DNA from: Clostridium sp. | Lineage (GTDB): Bacteria; Bacillota; Clostridia; Lachnospirales; Lachnospiraceae | DNA length: 64,000 nucleotides | Assembly: GCA_023664605.1 (NCBI GenBank) | Contig: JAMPFF010000005.1 | Location: 1 to 64,000, forward strand | Direction of reading: 5' to 3' | In this document: positions 44,755-52,601 of the stretch, piece by piece | Layout of the letters: each line of letters opens with the position of its first letter | Numbering within the stretch: the first letter of the stretch is position 1 | Translations under genes and position numbers: made by a program | The notes under the pieces: generated by a model | Told to the model about the DNA's origin: nothing | The model's input: only the letters and a program-made list of their open reading frames with translations | Databases searched by the model: none

Positions 44755-44770
44755 CCAGCCCGCGGGCTGG
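44755..44770. promoter_or_regulatory. Perfect GC-rich palindrome in the sufC leader
   Basis: CCAGCCCGCGGGCTGG is a perfect 16-bp palindrome that stands out in an AT-rich intergenic region. It lies about 15-30 nt after the predicted sufC transcription start, so it could be an operator or an RNA hairpin just before the GGAGGA ribosome site. Confidence 0.6.
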
Positions 44771-44790
44771 ACATCTTTCTTTCCTATTGT

Positions 44791-44830
44791 ATTATATCTC
44801 TTGACAGGCAATTATGTAAATATTTAAAAT
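44791..44830. promoter_or_regulatory. Overlapping divergent promoters of sufC and the GNAT gene
   Basis: Minus strand, for sufC: TTTACA (44815-44820), 18 nt and TATAAT (44791-44796). Plus strand, for GNAT: TTGACA (44801-44806), 18 nt and TAAAAT (44825-44830). The two promoters occupy the same 40 bp, so only one polymerase can bind at a time. Confidence 0.65.
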
Positions 44831-44877
44831 AAGATATGCTCTTAAATCCACAGTCCATAGAAAGATAGGGTATTTTT

Positions 44878-45387
44878 ATGAACATACGGCGGCTGTCTAA
44901 AACATATCAGGTGACAAGGTTACATGAGCGCCATGTGCATTCCGTACTTGCGCTTTGTCAAAAAAATCCGCAATATTATAAATACTGTCCGCCCGCGGTC
45001 AGTATAGAAAGCCTTCTCACCGATATGTCGGCGCTGCCGCCCTCTAAAACGGCAAATGATAAGTATTATCTGGGTTTTTGGCAGGGAGAAAAACTCATTG
45101 CGGTTATGGATTTGATTTTAGCATATCCAAATAAGGAAACGGCATGGATTGGCTTTTTTATGATGGAGTCCGATATGCAGGGCTGGGGAATCGGTTCCGG
45201 CATCATTGAAGATGTCTGCCGCTATCTGTCAAAGAAGTTCTCTTATATCGAACTCGGTTATGTGAAAGGCAATCTGCAGAGCGAGCATTTCTGGCTGAAA
45301 AATAAATTCGTTCCCACAGGCGTTATCACGCAGACAAACGATTATGAAATTGTGGTAATGCAGCGGAAACTGGCGGGAATGGTATGA
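44878..45387 (+). CDS. GNAT family N-acetyltransferase
   Basis: The 169-residue protein fits a single GNAT domain. The acetyl-CoA-binding motif A reads GWGIGSGIIEDVCRYL, preceded by a beta strand (AWIGFFMMES). The substrate is not evident. It might be an amino-group or small-molecule acetyltransferase. The gene diverges from sufC and its 3' end overlaps the convergent PBECR4-like gene by 46 nt. Confidence 0.85.
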   Translation: MNIRRLSKTYQVTRLHERHVHSVLALCQKNPQYYKYCPPAVSIESLLTDMSALPPSKTANDKYYLGFWQGEKLIAVMDLILAYPNKETAWIGFFMMESDMQGWGIGSGIIEDVCRYLSKKFSYIELGYVKGNLQSEHFWLKNKFVPTGVITQTNDYEIVVMQRKLAGMV

Positions 45388-46007
45388 GGTGCAGTGGTGA
45401 GAGACGGGCTTATGATATGCCCAATGATATTTTGGTATTTATGTAGAATTTTTTTATCACCTATTATTATTTCATCAAAAAACTCTGTTCCGGATTTTTT
45501 TCTTAATACCAGTTCCACCATTTTGGGATTTTTTAGCGCATTTCCTTTTATTAACGACTTGGGTCTTGCTTTTTTTGATACAAAAAATCCTAATGTACAA
45601 CTTCCGTTTGCTGCTGCAAAAGAACAAAACACTTTATTCTTTTGGAAATTTTCTTCCGCCAGCAATTCTATCTCAAAAAGTTTCATCATATCCGGCAAAA
45701 CTTTGATTTTCCGACGCACAGTACCTTTTACGGATTTCTCATCCTGCTCTTTTTTCACAAAATCAAAATCTTTTTCCGTTAAAGTTCCCTGATAGCATTT
45801 ATCAAAAAATGTTTGTGGATTTATGTACGAATGTACTCCGGTCAAATGTTGGAAATTGTCTTTTTTCGCATTTACTATATAATATTTATTATATTCAAAT
45901 GCCTCCGAATAAATTAAATACTCATAATCCAAGTATACTTCCTTATACCGCTTCGCTGCCTGTATGATTTCCAGACAAACACGCTTCTTAAAATTTTGTT
46001 CTGTCAT
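45342..46007 (-). CDS. Possible PBECR4-type nuclease-domain protein
   Basis: The 221-residue protein shows stretches that I associate with the PBECR4 family (a Barnase/EndoU/ColicinE5/RelE-like RNase fold): FQHLTGVHSYINPQTFFDKC, CSFAAANGSCTLGFFVSK, RPKSLIKGNALK and FFDEIIIGDKK. It is unusually AT-rich for the window, and its C-terminal tail (about 20 residues) is coded within the 3' end of the GNAT gene, so it may be a longer-than-normal end. No antitoxin-like neighbour is visible. The identification is from memory of motifs only. Confidence 0.5.
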   Translation of the reverse strand: MTEQNFKKRVCLEIIQAAKRYKEVYLDYEYLIYSEAFEYNKYYIVNAKKDNFQHLTGVHSYINPQTFFDKCYQGTLTEKDFDFVKKEQDEKSVKGTVRRKIKVLPDMMKLFEIELLAEENFQKNKVFCSFAAANGSCTLGFFVSKKARPKSLIKGNALKNPKMVELVLRKKSGTEFFDEIIIGDKKILHKYQNIIGHIISPSLTTAPHTIPASFRCITTIS

Positions 46008-46020
46008 TCGTTCCTTTCTT

Positions 46021-46053
46021 TATCAAAAAAAGGATGACCGCAGTCATCCTTTT
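46021..46053 (-). terminator. Terminator downstream of purA
   Basis: An 11-bp perfect stem (46028-46038 with 46043-46053, AAAAGGATGAC and its complement) with a CGCA loop is followed on the minus strand by TTTTT-rich sequence. It closes the purA transcript before the PBECR4-like gene. Confidence 0.9.
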
Positions 46054-46077
46054 CTGATTTTTAGCAGTTTACTCTGT

Positions 46078-46143
46078 AATGGGAATAGGTTTTAGGTCTC
46101 TATCCCGACCAATGGAAACGGGTTTTCAGTCTCCGTTCCGACC
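46078..46143 (-). repeat. Two tandem 33-nt units forming covarying hairpins in the purA 3' region
   Basis: Units 46078-46110 and 46111-46143 are direct repeats with about ten differences. In each, the arms pair: GGGA(A)TAG with CTATCCC in the first and GGAA(A)CGG with CCGTTCC in the second. Several differences fall on both sides of the stem and keep pairing, and both end in CCGACC. Confidence 0.7.
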
Positions 46144-46231
46144 TTATTATCTACTTTTCTGATTCCAATATACATTATTATATAGCGAAAGTCAATGTTT
46201 TTTGAAAACTTTTTTAAACTTTCTACCGAAT

Positions 46232-47524
46232 TTATTTCGCCAGCGGACTCTTGCGGTAAATAATATCGTCGCGCCCCGGGCCGTTGGAAACCATCGTAAT
46301 CGGATAGCCAATCTGCTGTTCGATAAATTCCACATAAGCGCGGCAGTTTTCCGGTAATTCCTCATAGTTTTTGATACCGCGAATCTCACATTTCCATCCC
46401 GGCATTTTCTTTAAGACAGGTTTTGCCTTTTCTAACTTCGCCGTCACCGGAAAATCGGTTGTCACCTCACCGTCTATTTCATAGCCGACGCAGACCGGAA
46501 TTTCATCCAGATAACCCAGCACATCCAGCACGGTAAACGCTACGTCCGTTGCGCCCTGTAAGCGGCATCCGTATTTGGAGGCAACGCAGTCGAACCAGCC
46601 CATACGGCGCGGACGTCCCGTGGTTGCGCCAAACTCGCCGCCGTCACCGCCGCGGCGTCTCAATTCGTCGGCTTCGTCTCCGAAAATCTCAGAAACAAAG
46701 GCTCCCGCTCCTACCGCGGAGGAATATGCCTTGCATACCGTCACAATCTGCTTGATTTCATAGGGCGGAATGCCTGCGCCGATTGCGCCATAAGCCGCTA
46801 ACGTGGAGGAGGACGTTACCATCGGATAAATTCCGTGGTCGGGGTCTTTCAATGTGCCAAGCTGTCCCTCTAACAAAATCGTCTTACCGTCTTTTAACGC
46901 CTGATGCAGATACGCCGAAACATCGCATACATAAGGCGCAATCATTTCTTTATACTGCTGCAGAGTCTTTAAAAGCTCTGCGGGTACAATCAACGGTTTA
47001 TGGTATAAATGCTCCAATAATACGTTCTTTGTCTCGCAGATTCTTTCGACTTTCTCTTTTAACAATTCCTCGTCAAAAAGTTCACTGACCTGGAATCCTA
47101 TCTTTGCATATTTATCTGAATAGAACGGTGCGATGCCCGACTTGGTAGAGCCGAAAGATTTGCCACCGAGCCGCTCCTCTTCATACTGGTCGAACAGAAT
47201 ATGATAAGGCATCACAATCTGACATCTGTCCGATACCAAAATCTTTGGCATTGGAACATTTCTATCCGTAATGGATTTAATCTCCTCAAATAAAATCGGA
47301 ATATTTAGCGCAACACCGTTACCGATAACGCTTGTCGTATGGTCATAAAATACGCCTGACGGCAATGTATGAAGCGCAAATTTTCCGTAATTATTTACGA
47401 TTGTATGTCCGGCGTTGGCTCCTCCCTGAAAACGAATGACAATATCAGCCTCTTTTGCCATCATATCCGTAATCTTGCCTTTGCCCTCATCGCCCCAATT
47501 AGCGCCTACGATTGCTTTTACCAT
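46232..47524 (-). CDS. purA: Adenylosuccinate synthetase
   Basis: PurA makes adenylosuccinate from IMP and aspartate using GTP, the first committed AMP step. The 430-residue product opens MVKAIVGANWGDEGKGKITD with the P-loop and contains FQGGANAGHTIVNNYGKFAL, GTTGRPRRMGWFD-like and the GNGVALNIP segment. Length is normal. It lies in the purine cluster after purB with one unknown gene between. A promoter and a leader hairpin lie upstream, and tandem hairpins plus a terminator follow. Confidence 0.97.
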   Translation of the reverse strand: MVKAIVGANWGDEGKGKITDMMAKEADIVIRFQGGANAGHTIVNNYGKFALHTLPSGVFYDHTTSVIGNGVALNIPILFEEIKSITDRNVPMPKILVSDRCQIVMPYHILFDQYEEERLGGKSFGSTKSGIAPFYSDKYAKIGFQVSELFDEELLKEKVERICETKNVLLEHLYHKPLIVPAELLKTLQQYKEMIAPYVCDVSAYLHQALKDGKTILLEGQLGTLKDPDHGIYPMVTSSSTLAAYGAIGAGIPPYEIKQIVTVCKAYSSAVGAGAFVSEIFGDEADELRRRGGDGGEFGATTGRPRRMGWFDCVASKYGCRLQGATDVAFTVLDVLGYLDEIPVCVGYEIDGEVTTDFPVTAKLEKAKPVLKKMPGWKCEIRGIKNYEELPENCRAYVEFIEQQIGYPITMVSNGPGRDDIIYRKSPLAK

Positions 47525-47560
47525 AATTTTCCCTCCACACTTTTATTTTTTCCACAGTAA

Positions 47561-47611
47561 AAGCAGGTCTGTAAAAAACCTGCTTCTGCCGTTTCTTACT
47601 TTATGATTATA
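47561..47611 (-). promoter_or_regulatory. Promoter and leader hairpin of purA
   Basis: A perfect TATAAT (47606-47611) with an upstream TG element and a weak -35 lies about 82 nt before purA. The leader then folds into a hairpin with 8-bp arms (47561-47568 with 47578-47585, AAGCAGGT and its complement) followed by TTTT. This could be an attenuator, or the terminator of the preceding gene. Confidence 0.5.
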
Positions 47612-47697
47612 AAACATTTTTTATCATAAGTAAAATCAATATTTATTATATGTTATATAATTATAAGTTATGATACATCTCTTATTTCTAATTCTTC

Positions 47698-48633
47698 CTA
47701 AATACTAAAATCAAACTTTTCGCCATATTCCGGCTTCTTTTCTGATTTCACGGCATCCCATTCTACCGATGCTATTTTTTCCATTAATTCTTCCATGCTG
47801 TCCGCCTGTACACTGGTGCGCTTGGTATCTTTACTGTTTTTGGCGTAACTGAGCATTTCTTTCTTAGTCTCTTTTTCCTGTTCCTTTCTATCGGCACGTT
47901 TTTCCTCTCTGGATTTTTCTAAACGCTCCCGTTGATTTGCGCTCGATTTTTCCAGTTCCGCAAAGAAACTTGTTGTACCGTCTTCATGAAATACCATGCC
48001 TATCTTAGTGATTTCGGAGTTTCCTTGTCCAAAGCCGAATTTCTGATTGATTTTCTCAGACATTTTTACGGCATGTTCCATAGATTGTAATTTTTCTTTT
48101 GCATATTCCCCATCTTCCGCCATACGTTCCAGTTCTTCATTGGAAAAAACAACGGAAAATTCTTTTGTGCCGCTTTTTACTAAAGTTTTCAAATCATCCG
48201 TACTGTTTCCGACGAAAAAATCGTATTTTCCATACTGTTTCCTCAAGTTTTTCAAAAAGTCCTGCGCCTTTGAGGAAAGTTTCGACTCATTGGCTTTGGA
48301 TATTTCACTTGTACTGTTAGCAGATTCGTTCTTTACTCCTTTTTTAACACTATCCATCCAACGGGAAAGGAATGCCAGCCCGCTCTGGGTTCTTGCCCCA
48401 TTCGCCCCTGTAGCAATTTTAGAATACTGTGCATAAGCTTCCGGGTCATATTTCTCCATAAGTTTCTCTAAATCTGCGGTTCTGAAAGACTTACCGGTCG
48501 TATCGCCTTTGATATCGTCCAGCGTTTCCGCCTTAGAAACAGCTCTGTCCTCAATTCTTTTTAACTCGTCTTTTGCTTTCTTAGTGATGTTTTGATAATC
48601 TGCTGCAATGTTCATATCCATGTTTACACTCAT
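47698..48633 (-). CDS. Coiled-coil protein of unknown function (DUF6033-like)
   Basis: The 311-residue protein starts at the ATG at 48633, after AGGAGGAAAAAAT. The in-frame GTG/ATG upstream adds residues lacking a ribosome site. It is rich in Lys, Glu and Ser and largely helical, with a recognisable central segment LRKQYGKYDFFVGNSTDDLK and an N-terminal MSVNMDMNIAADYQNITKKA. No signal peptide or membrane helix is seen. I tentatively associate it with DUF6033. It sits between purB and purA, but nothing ties it to purine metabolism. Confidence 0.7.
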   Translation of the reverse strand: MSVNMDMNIAADYQNITKKAKDELKRIEDRAVSKAETLDDIKGDTTGKSFRTADLEKLMEKYDPEAYAQYSKIATGANGARTQSGLAFLSRWMDSVKKGVKNESANSTSEISKANESKLSSKAQDFLKNLRKQYGKYDFFVGNSTDDLKTLVKSGTKEFSVVFSNEELERMAEDGEYAKEKLQSMEHAVKMSEKINQKFGFGQGNSEITKIGMVFHEDGTTSFFAELEKSSANQRERLEKSREEKRADRKEQEKETKKEMLSYAKNSKDTKRTSVQADSMEELMEKIASVEWDAVKSEKKPEYGEKFDFSI

Positions 48634-48772
48634 ATTTTTTCCTCCTGAAATTTGTATTTGAAATCCGTTTCTGCCTAACATGGTCTTATATAATATATCG
48701 GCTGCCTCTTATAATAATTTTAGACCTGTAATGTCATACCATAATGAGCGTATTTGGATTATTTCAAAACCT

Positions 48773-50224
48773 CTACACACTTATCTCCGCTTTCATCCCA
48801 AGCAGTTCCTTATTCTCCTCCAAAATCGGGTTGACAATTTCTTCTATGAATTTCTCCACTTGCAGCGGCGCGCGTCCGACATATTTGGACGGTTCCATTG
48901 TCTCTTGCAGTTCTTCAAGATTCATCGGGAAAGCGTCATCTTTTGCAATCAGCTCTAACAGGTTATTGTCTTTGCCCTCTTTCTTGACATTGGCGCCCGC
49001 CTCCATGGAAAGTTCGCGGATTTTCTCATGAAGTTCCTGACGGTTGCCACCCATCTTCACGGCGTCCATCATAATATTTTCCGTCGCCATAAACGGCAGT
49101 TCGCTCATCAGGCGTTTGGTAATGACTTTATCATAAACCACAAGACCATCCACCACGTTAAGGCATAAATCCAGAATACCGTCAACGGCAAGAAATGCCT
49201 CCGGAATGGAAAGTCTCTTATTGGCGGAATCGTCGAGCGTTCTTTCAAACCACTGTGTCGCGGATGTAATCGCGGGATTTAACGCGTCCACCATCACGAA
49301 ACGGGAAAGCGATGCGATTCTTTCGCTTCTCATCGGATTGCGTTTATATGCCATCGCGGAGGAACCAATCTGTCCTTTTTCAAACGGCTCCTCGATTTCT
49401 TTCAAGTGCTGCAAAAGCCGGATATCGTTTGACATCTTATGCGCAGACGCCGCGATGCCCGCCAGCACGTTGCAGACTCTTGTATCAACTTTTCGGGAGT
49501 AGGTCTGTCCCGAAACCGGGTAGCATTTTTCAAAGCCCATCTTCTTTGCTATCATCGGGTCGATTTTATCAATCGTTTCCTGGTCGCCGTCAAATAATTC
49601 CAGAAAAGACGCCTGCGTACCGGTTGTTCCTTTGGAACCGAGCAGTTTCATGGTAGAAAGCACATAGTCCAAATCCTCTAAATCCAGGCAAAATTCCTGC
49701 GCCCAAAGCGTCGCCCTTTTGCCCACGGTCGTCGGCTGCGCCGGCTGGAAATGAGTAAATGCAAGCGTCGGGAGCGATTTATATTCTTTTGCAAACTCCG
49801 CCAGCTCCGCAATGACGTTTACCAGTTTCTTTTTCACAAGCTTCAGCGCCTGCGTCATTACAATAATGTCCGTATTGTCGCCGACGTAGCAGGACGTCGC
49901 GCCTAAGTGGATGATACCCGCCGCTTTCGGGCATTGCTGCCCATATGCATATACATGGCTCATAACGTCGTGGCGCACTTCCTTTTCCCTTGCTTTCGCC
50001 ACATCATAATTAATATCGTCCGCATGGCTTTTCAATTCGTCAATCTGTTCTTTTGTAATAACGGGCTTTCCGTCCTGGCTTAAACCTAACTCCATCTCCG
50101 TCTCCGCAAGGGCAATCCAGAGCTTACGCCATGTCCTGAATTTCATATCCGGTGAAAAAATATACTGCATTTCCTTACTTGCATACCGTTCCGACAACGG
50201 GCTTACATATCTGTCTGTACTCAT
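48773..50224 (-). CDS. purB: Adenylosuccinate lyase
   Basis: PurB cleaves SAICAR and adenylosuccinate in purine synthesis. I start at 50224 (MSTDRYVSPLSERYASKEMQ), giving 483 residues; the reading frame to 50308 adds an unlikely 28 residues that run through the intergenic palindrome. The fumarase-superfamily signature is GSSAMAYKRNPMRSERI, and the conserved TxxS-type region lies near HLGATSCYVGDNTD. The length is typical of the longer PurB subfamily in Firmicutes. It follows purF and precedes the DUF6033-like gene. Confidence 0.96.
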   Translation of the reverse strand: MSTDRYVSPLSERYASKEMQYIFSPDMKFRTWRKLWIALAETEMELGLSQDGKPVITKEQIDELKSHADDINYDVAKAREKEVRHDVMSHVYAYGQQCPKAAGIIHLGATSCYVGDNTDIIVMTQALKLVKKKLVNVIAELAEFAKEYKSLPTLAFTHFQPAQPTTVGKRATLWAQEFCLDLEDLDYVLSTMKLLGSKGTTGTQASFLELFDGDQETIDKIDPMIAKKMGFEKCYPVSGQTYSRKVDTRVCNVLAGIAASAHKMSNDIRLLQHLKEIEEPFEKGQIGSSAMAYKRNPMRSERIASLSRFVMVDALNPAITSATQWFERTLDDSANKRLSIPEAFLAVDGILDLCLNVVDGLVVYDKVITKRLMSELPFMATENIMMDAVKMGGNRQELHEKIRELSMEAGANVKKEGKDNNLLELIAKDDAFPMNLEELQETMEPSKYVGRAPLQVEKFIEEIVNPILEENKELLGMKAEISV

Positions 50225-50270
50225 AGTATCAAATATCTCCCTCTCTTCATGATAATCCCCATTTTTACTC

Positions 50271-50282
50271 AACCTGCAGGTT
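50271..50282. repeat. Perfect palindrome between purF and purB
   Basis: AACCTGCAGGTT is a perfect 12-bp palindrome in the 73-nt purF-purB gap. Neighbouring bases (TTTTTACTCAAC and AAAATTTATTCTTCAAAC) resemble the flanks of the repeat at 25735-25807, so it looks like a degraded copy. Confidence 0.4.
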
Positions 50283-50297
50283 TTGGCAGCGCAAAAT

Positions 50298-51734
50298 TTA
50301 TTCTTCAAACTCTCCCCTTATGTCATCCTTTGGGGGTTCCATAGGGTAGCTGCCTGTAAAGCATCCTCTGCATATGCCAAGATGCCCTGCAATTTCATCC
50401 AGCCGCTCCATCCGCAGATAAGCCAGCGTATCCGCCCCGATAATACTGCGGATATCCTCTACGGAACGTTCATAAGCGATAAGCTGCTCCCTTGCCGGTA
50501 CATCCGTTCCGAAATAGCATGGATATAAAAACGGCGGCGAACTGACCCGCATATGTACTTCGGCTGCCCCCGCCTCGCGTAACATCCTGACTATCCTGTC
50601 GGAAGTCGTACCGCGTACAATGGAATCATCTATCATGATAATCCGCTTTCCTTTGACTGCCTCCCTGATAGGATTCAGTTTTACCTGTACGCTGCTTTCG
50701 CGGTTTTTCTGTTTCGGTTTGATAAAAGTGCGCCCTACATAAGTATTCTTCACAAACGCCTGTCCGTAGGGGATACCGGACTGCATAGAATAACCAAGTG
50801 CCGCACAGTTGCCTGATTCCGGAACGCCCACAACCAAGTCTGCCTCTATGGGAGAGTCTATCGCAAGATACTTTCCCGCCAGAATGCGGGAATCATAAAC
50901 GCTGACGCCGTCAATATGGCTGTCCGGTCTTGCAAAGTAGATATACTCAAAGACGCATCTTGCCTGTTTTTCTTTCGCGATGCAGTGTCTTTTATCCGAC
51001 TCGATTCCTTTATCGGGGGAAATGGTTACAATTTCTCCCGGTTCCACATCCCTGACAAATTCGGCTCCTATCGTATCGAGCGCACAAGTCTCGGAGGCAA
51101 GAATATAGGCGTTCTCCCTTTTCCCGATACAAAGCGGTCTGAATCCGTACGGGTCTCTTGCTCCGATAAGTTTTCTGGGCGACATGATTATCAGAGAATA
51201 CGCTCCTTTTATTTTTAACATCGCCCGTCCTACGGCCTCTTCCACAGTACCGCAGTTTAGACGCTGCCTTGCGACATGATAGGCGATTACTTCGGAATCA
51301 ATCGTTGTCTGAAAAATGGCTCCCGAATATTCCAATTCATGCCGCAGCGTCGGCGCGTTTATTAAATTACCGTTATGCGCCAGCGCCAACGTGCCTTTTA
51401 CATAATTTAAAACAAGCGGCTGCGCGTTTTCCCTTGTGCTGCTGCCGGCTGTCGAATATCTGACATGCCCCACGCCGATATCACCCTTTAATTTCTCCAG
51501 CGTATCGGGCGTAAAATTTTCATGTAAAAGCCCCATTTCTTTTGCACTTAAGACTTTACCTTTCGGACCGTTCGTATCGCTGACCGCGATGCCGCAGCTT
51601 TCCTGTCCTCTGTGCTGCAATGCGAACAATCCGTAATAAATCGTGGAGGCTACGTCGTTTCCATCAAAATCATAGATACCAAAAACACCACACTCTTCCC
51701 TTAGTTTGCCTGTTTTCTCTATCTGATTTTTCAT
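50298..51734 (-). CDS. purF: Amidophosphoribosyltransferase PurF (canonical copy)
   Basis: PurF makes phosphoribosylamine from PRPP and glutamine, the committing step of purine synthesis. The 478-residue product has a 14-residue propeptide and the nucleophile Cys15 (REECGVFGI). It also has the conserved FALQHRGQESCGIAV, the PRPP motif IIMIDDSIVRGTTS, and a C-terminal Cys pair (GICRGCFTGSYP) fitting the Fe-S cluster seen in the Bacillus enzyme. It is complete and should be active, in contrast with the paralogue at 39825. Ribosome site AGGAG. Confidence 0.97.
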   Translation of the reverse strand: MKNQIEKTGKLREECGVFGIYDFDGNDVASTIYYGLFALQHRGQESCGIAVSDTNGPKGKVLSAKEMGLLHENFTPDTLEKLKGDIGVGHVRYSTAGSSTRENAQPLVLNYVKGTLALAHNGNLINAPTLRHELEYSGAIFQTTIDSEVIAYHVARQRLNCGTVEEAVGRAMLKIKGAYSLIIMSPRKLIGARDPYGFRPLCIGKRENAYILASETCALDTIGAEFVRDVEPGEIVTISPDKGIESDKRHCIAKEKQARCVFEYIYFARPDSHIDGVSVYDSRILAGKYLAIDSPIEADLVVGVPESGNCAALGYSMQSGIPYGQAFVKNTYVGRTFIKPKQKNRESSVQVKLNPIREAVKGKRIIMIDDSIVRGTTSDRIVRMLREAGAAEVHMRVSSPPFLYPCYFGTDVPAREQLIAYERSVEDIRSIIGADTLAYLRMERLDEIAGHLGICRGCFTGSYPMEPPKDDIRGEFEE

Positions 51735-51753
51735 GTTAATCTCCTATCAATGT

Positions 51754-51864
51754 GAAAAATGCCATGTGACGCTTAGTCACATTTATATGGCATTTTTCTG
51801 GGTGAAATTTAGATGTTCTTGGCGAAACAGCCTCTGCTGTGAGCTTTAGAACATCTTTTCACCC
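51754..51864 (-). terminator. Two tandem strong hairpins between purC and purF
   Basis: Hairpin 1 (51754-51798) has 12-bp arms GAAAAATGCCAT with an inner GTGAC/GTCAC stem. Hairpin 2 (51800-51864) has GGGTGAAA plus GATGTTCT arms and an inner ACAGC/GCTGT stem, and covers the purC stop. They may stabilise or attenuate the purC-purF transcript. Neither has a clean long U run. Confidence 0.7.
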
Positions 51865-52566
51865 TAGTCCAAGCCTCTTAAATACCTCGTTATACGCCTC
51901 TTCCACGTTCCCTAAATCCCTGCGGAAACGGTCCTTATCCAGTTTTTCATTCGTGTGGACATCCCACAATCTGCAGGTATCGGGGCTTGTTTCGTCCGCA
52001 AGGATAATCTGTCCGTGATAACGTCCGAATTCTATCTTAAAGTCAATCAGCTTGATATCCGCCTGCAAAAAGTATTTTTTCAATACTTCATTGACTTTAA
52101 AAGCGTATTTTTTAATGGTCTCGATTTCCTCCCACGTCGCAAGCTTCATCGCTACCGCGAAATAGCTGTTGATAAGCGGGTCGCCAAGTTCATCATTTTT
52201 ATAGCTGAATTCAATGGTCGGCTCCTCAAACGGCGTACCCTCCGGCACGCCCAGTCTCTTGGAAAAACTTCCTGCCGCCACGTTACGGATAATGACTTCA
52301 AGCGGTACAATCTCCACTTTTTTTACTGCGGTTTCCCTGTCGCTTAATTCTTCTATGAAATGTGTCGGAACGCCCTCTTTTTCCAAAAGCTGGAATACAC
52401 GGTTCGTCATTTTGTTATTGATGACGCCTTTTCCAACAATCGTGCCTTTTTTCTCGCCGTTAAACGCCGTTGCGTCATCCTTATAATCCACGATTAAAAT
52501 ATCCGGGTCATCCGTCTTAAAAACTTTCTTTGCCTTTCCCTCATAAAGCTGGTCTAATTTCTGCAT
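51859..52566 (-). CDS. purC: SAICAR synthetase
   Basis: PurC joins CAIR and aspartate with ATP. The 235-residue product begins [20 protein letters not shown], has the [20 protein letters not shown] motif and closes with [20 protein letters not shown], all diagnostic. It is of normal size. It starts 35 nt after the coiled-coil membrane-protein gene, so it may share that transcript, and it leads the purC-purF-purB series. Confidence 0.97.
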   Translation of the reverse strand: MQKLDQLYEGKAKKVFKTDDPDILIVDYKDDATAFNGEKKGTIVGKGVINNKMTNRVFQLLEKEGVPTHFIEELSDRETAVKKVEIVPLEVIIRNVAAGSFSKRLGVPEGTPFEEPTIEFSYKNDELGDPLINSYFAVAMKLATWEEIETIKKYAFKVNEVLKKYFLQADIKLIDFKIEFGRYHGQIILADETSPDTCRLWDVHTNEKLDKDRFRRDLGNVEEAYNEVFKRLGLG

Positions 52567-52601
52567 AATGCTTTTCCTCCTTTGGTTTCACAGTTTCTAT
52601 T

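Noticed and set aside
46078..46143. CRISPR-like repeat pair after purA
   Set aside because: The two units touch directly with no spacer between them, differ at about ten positions and no cas gene is present.
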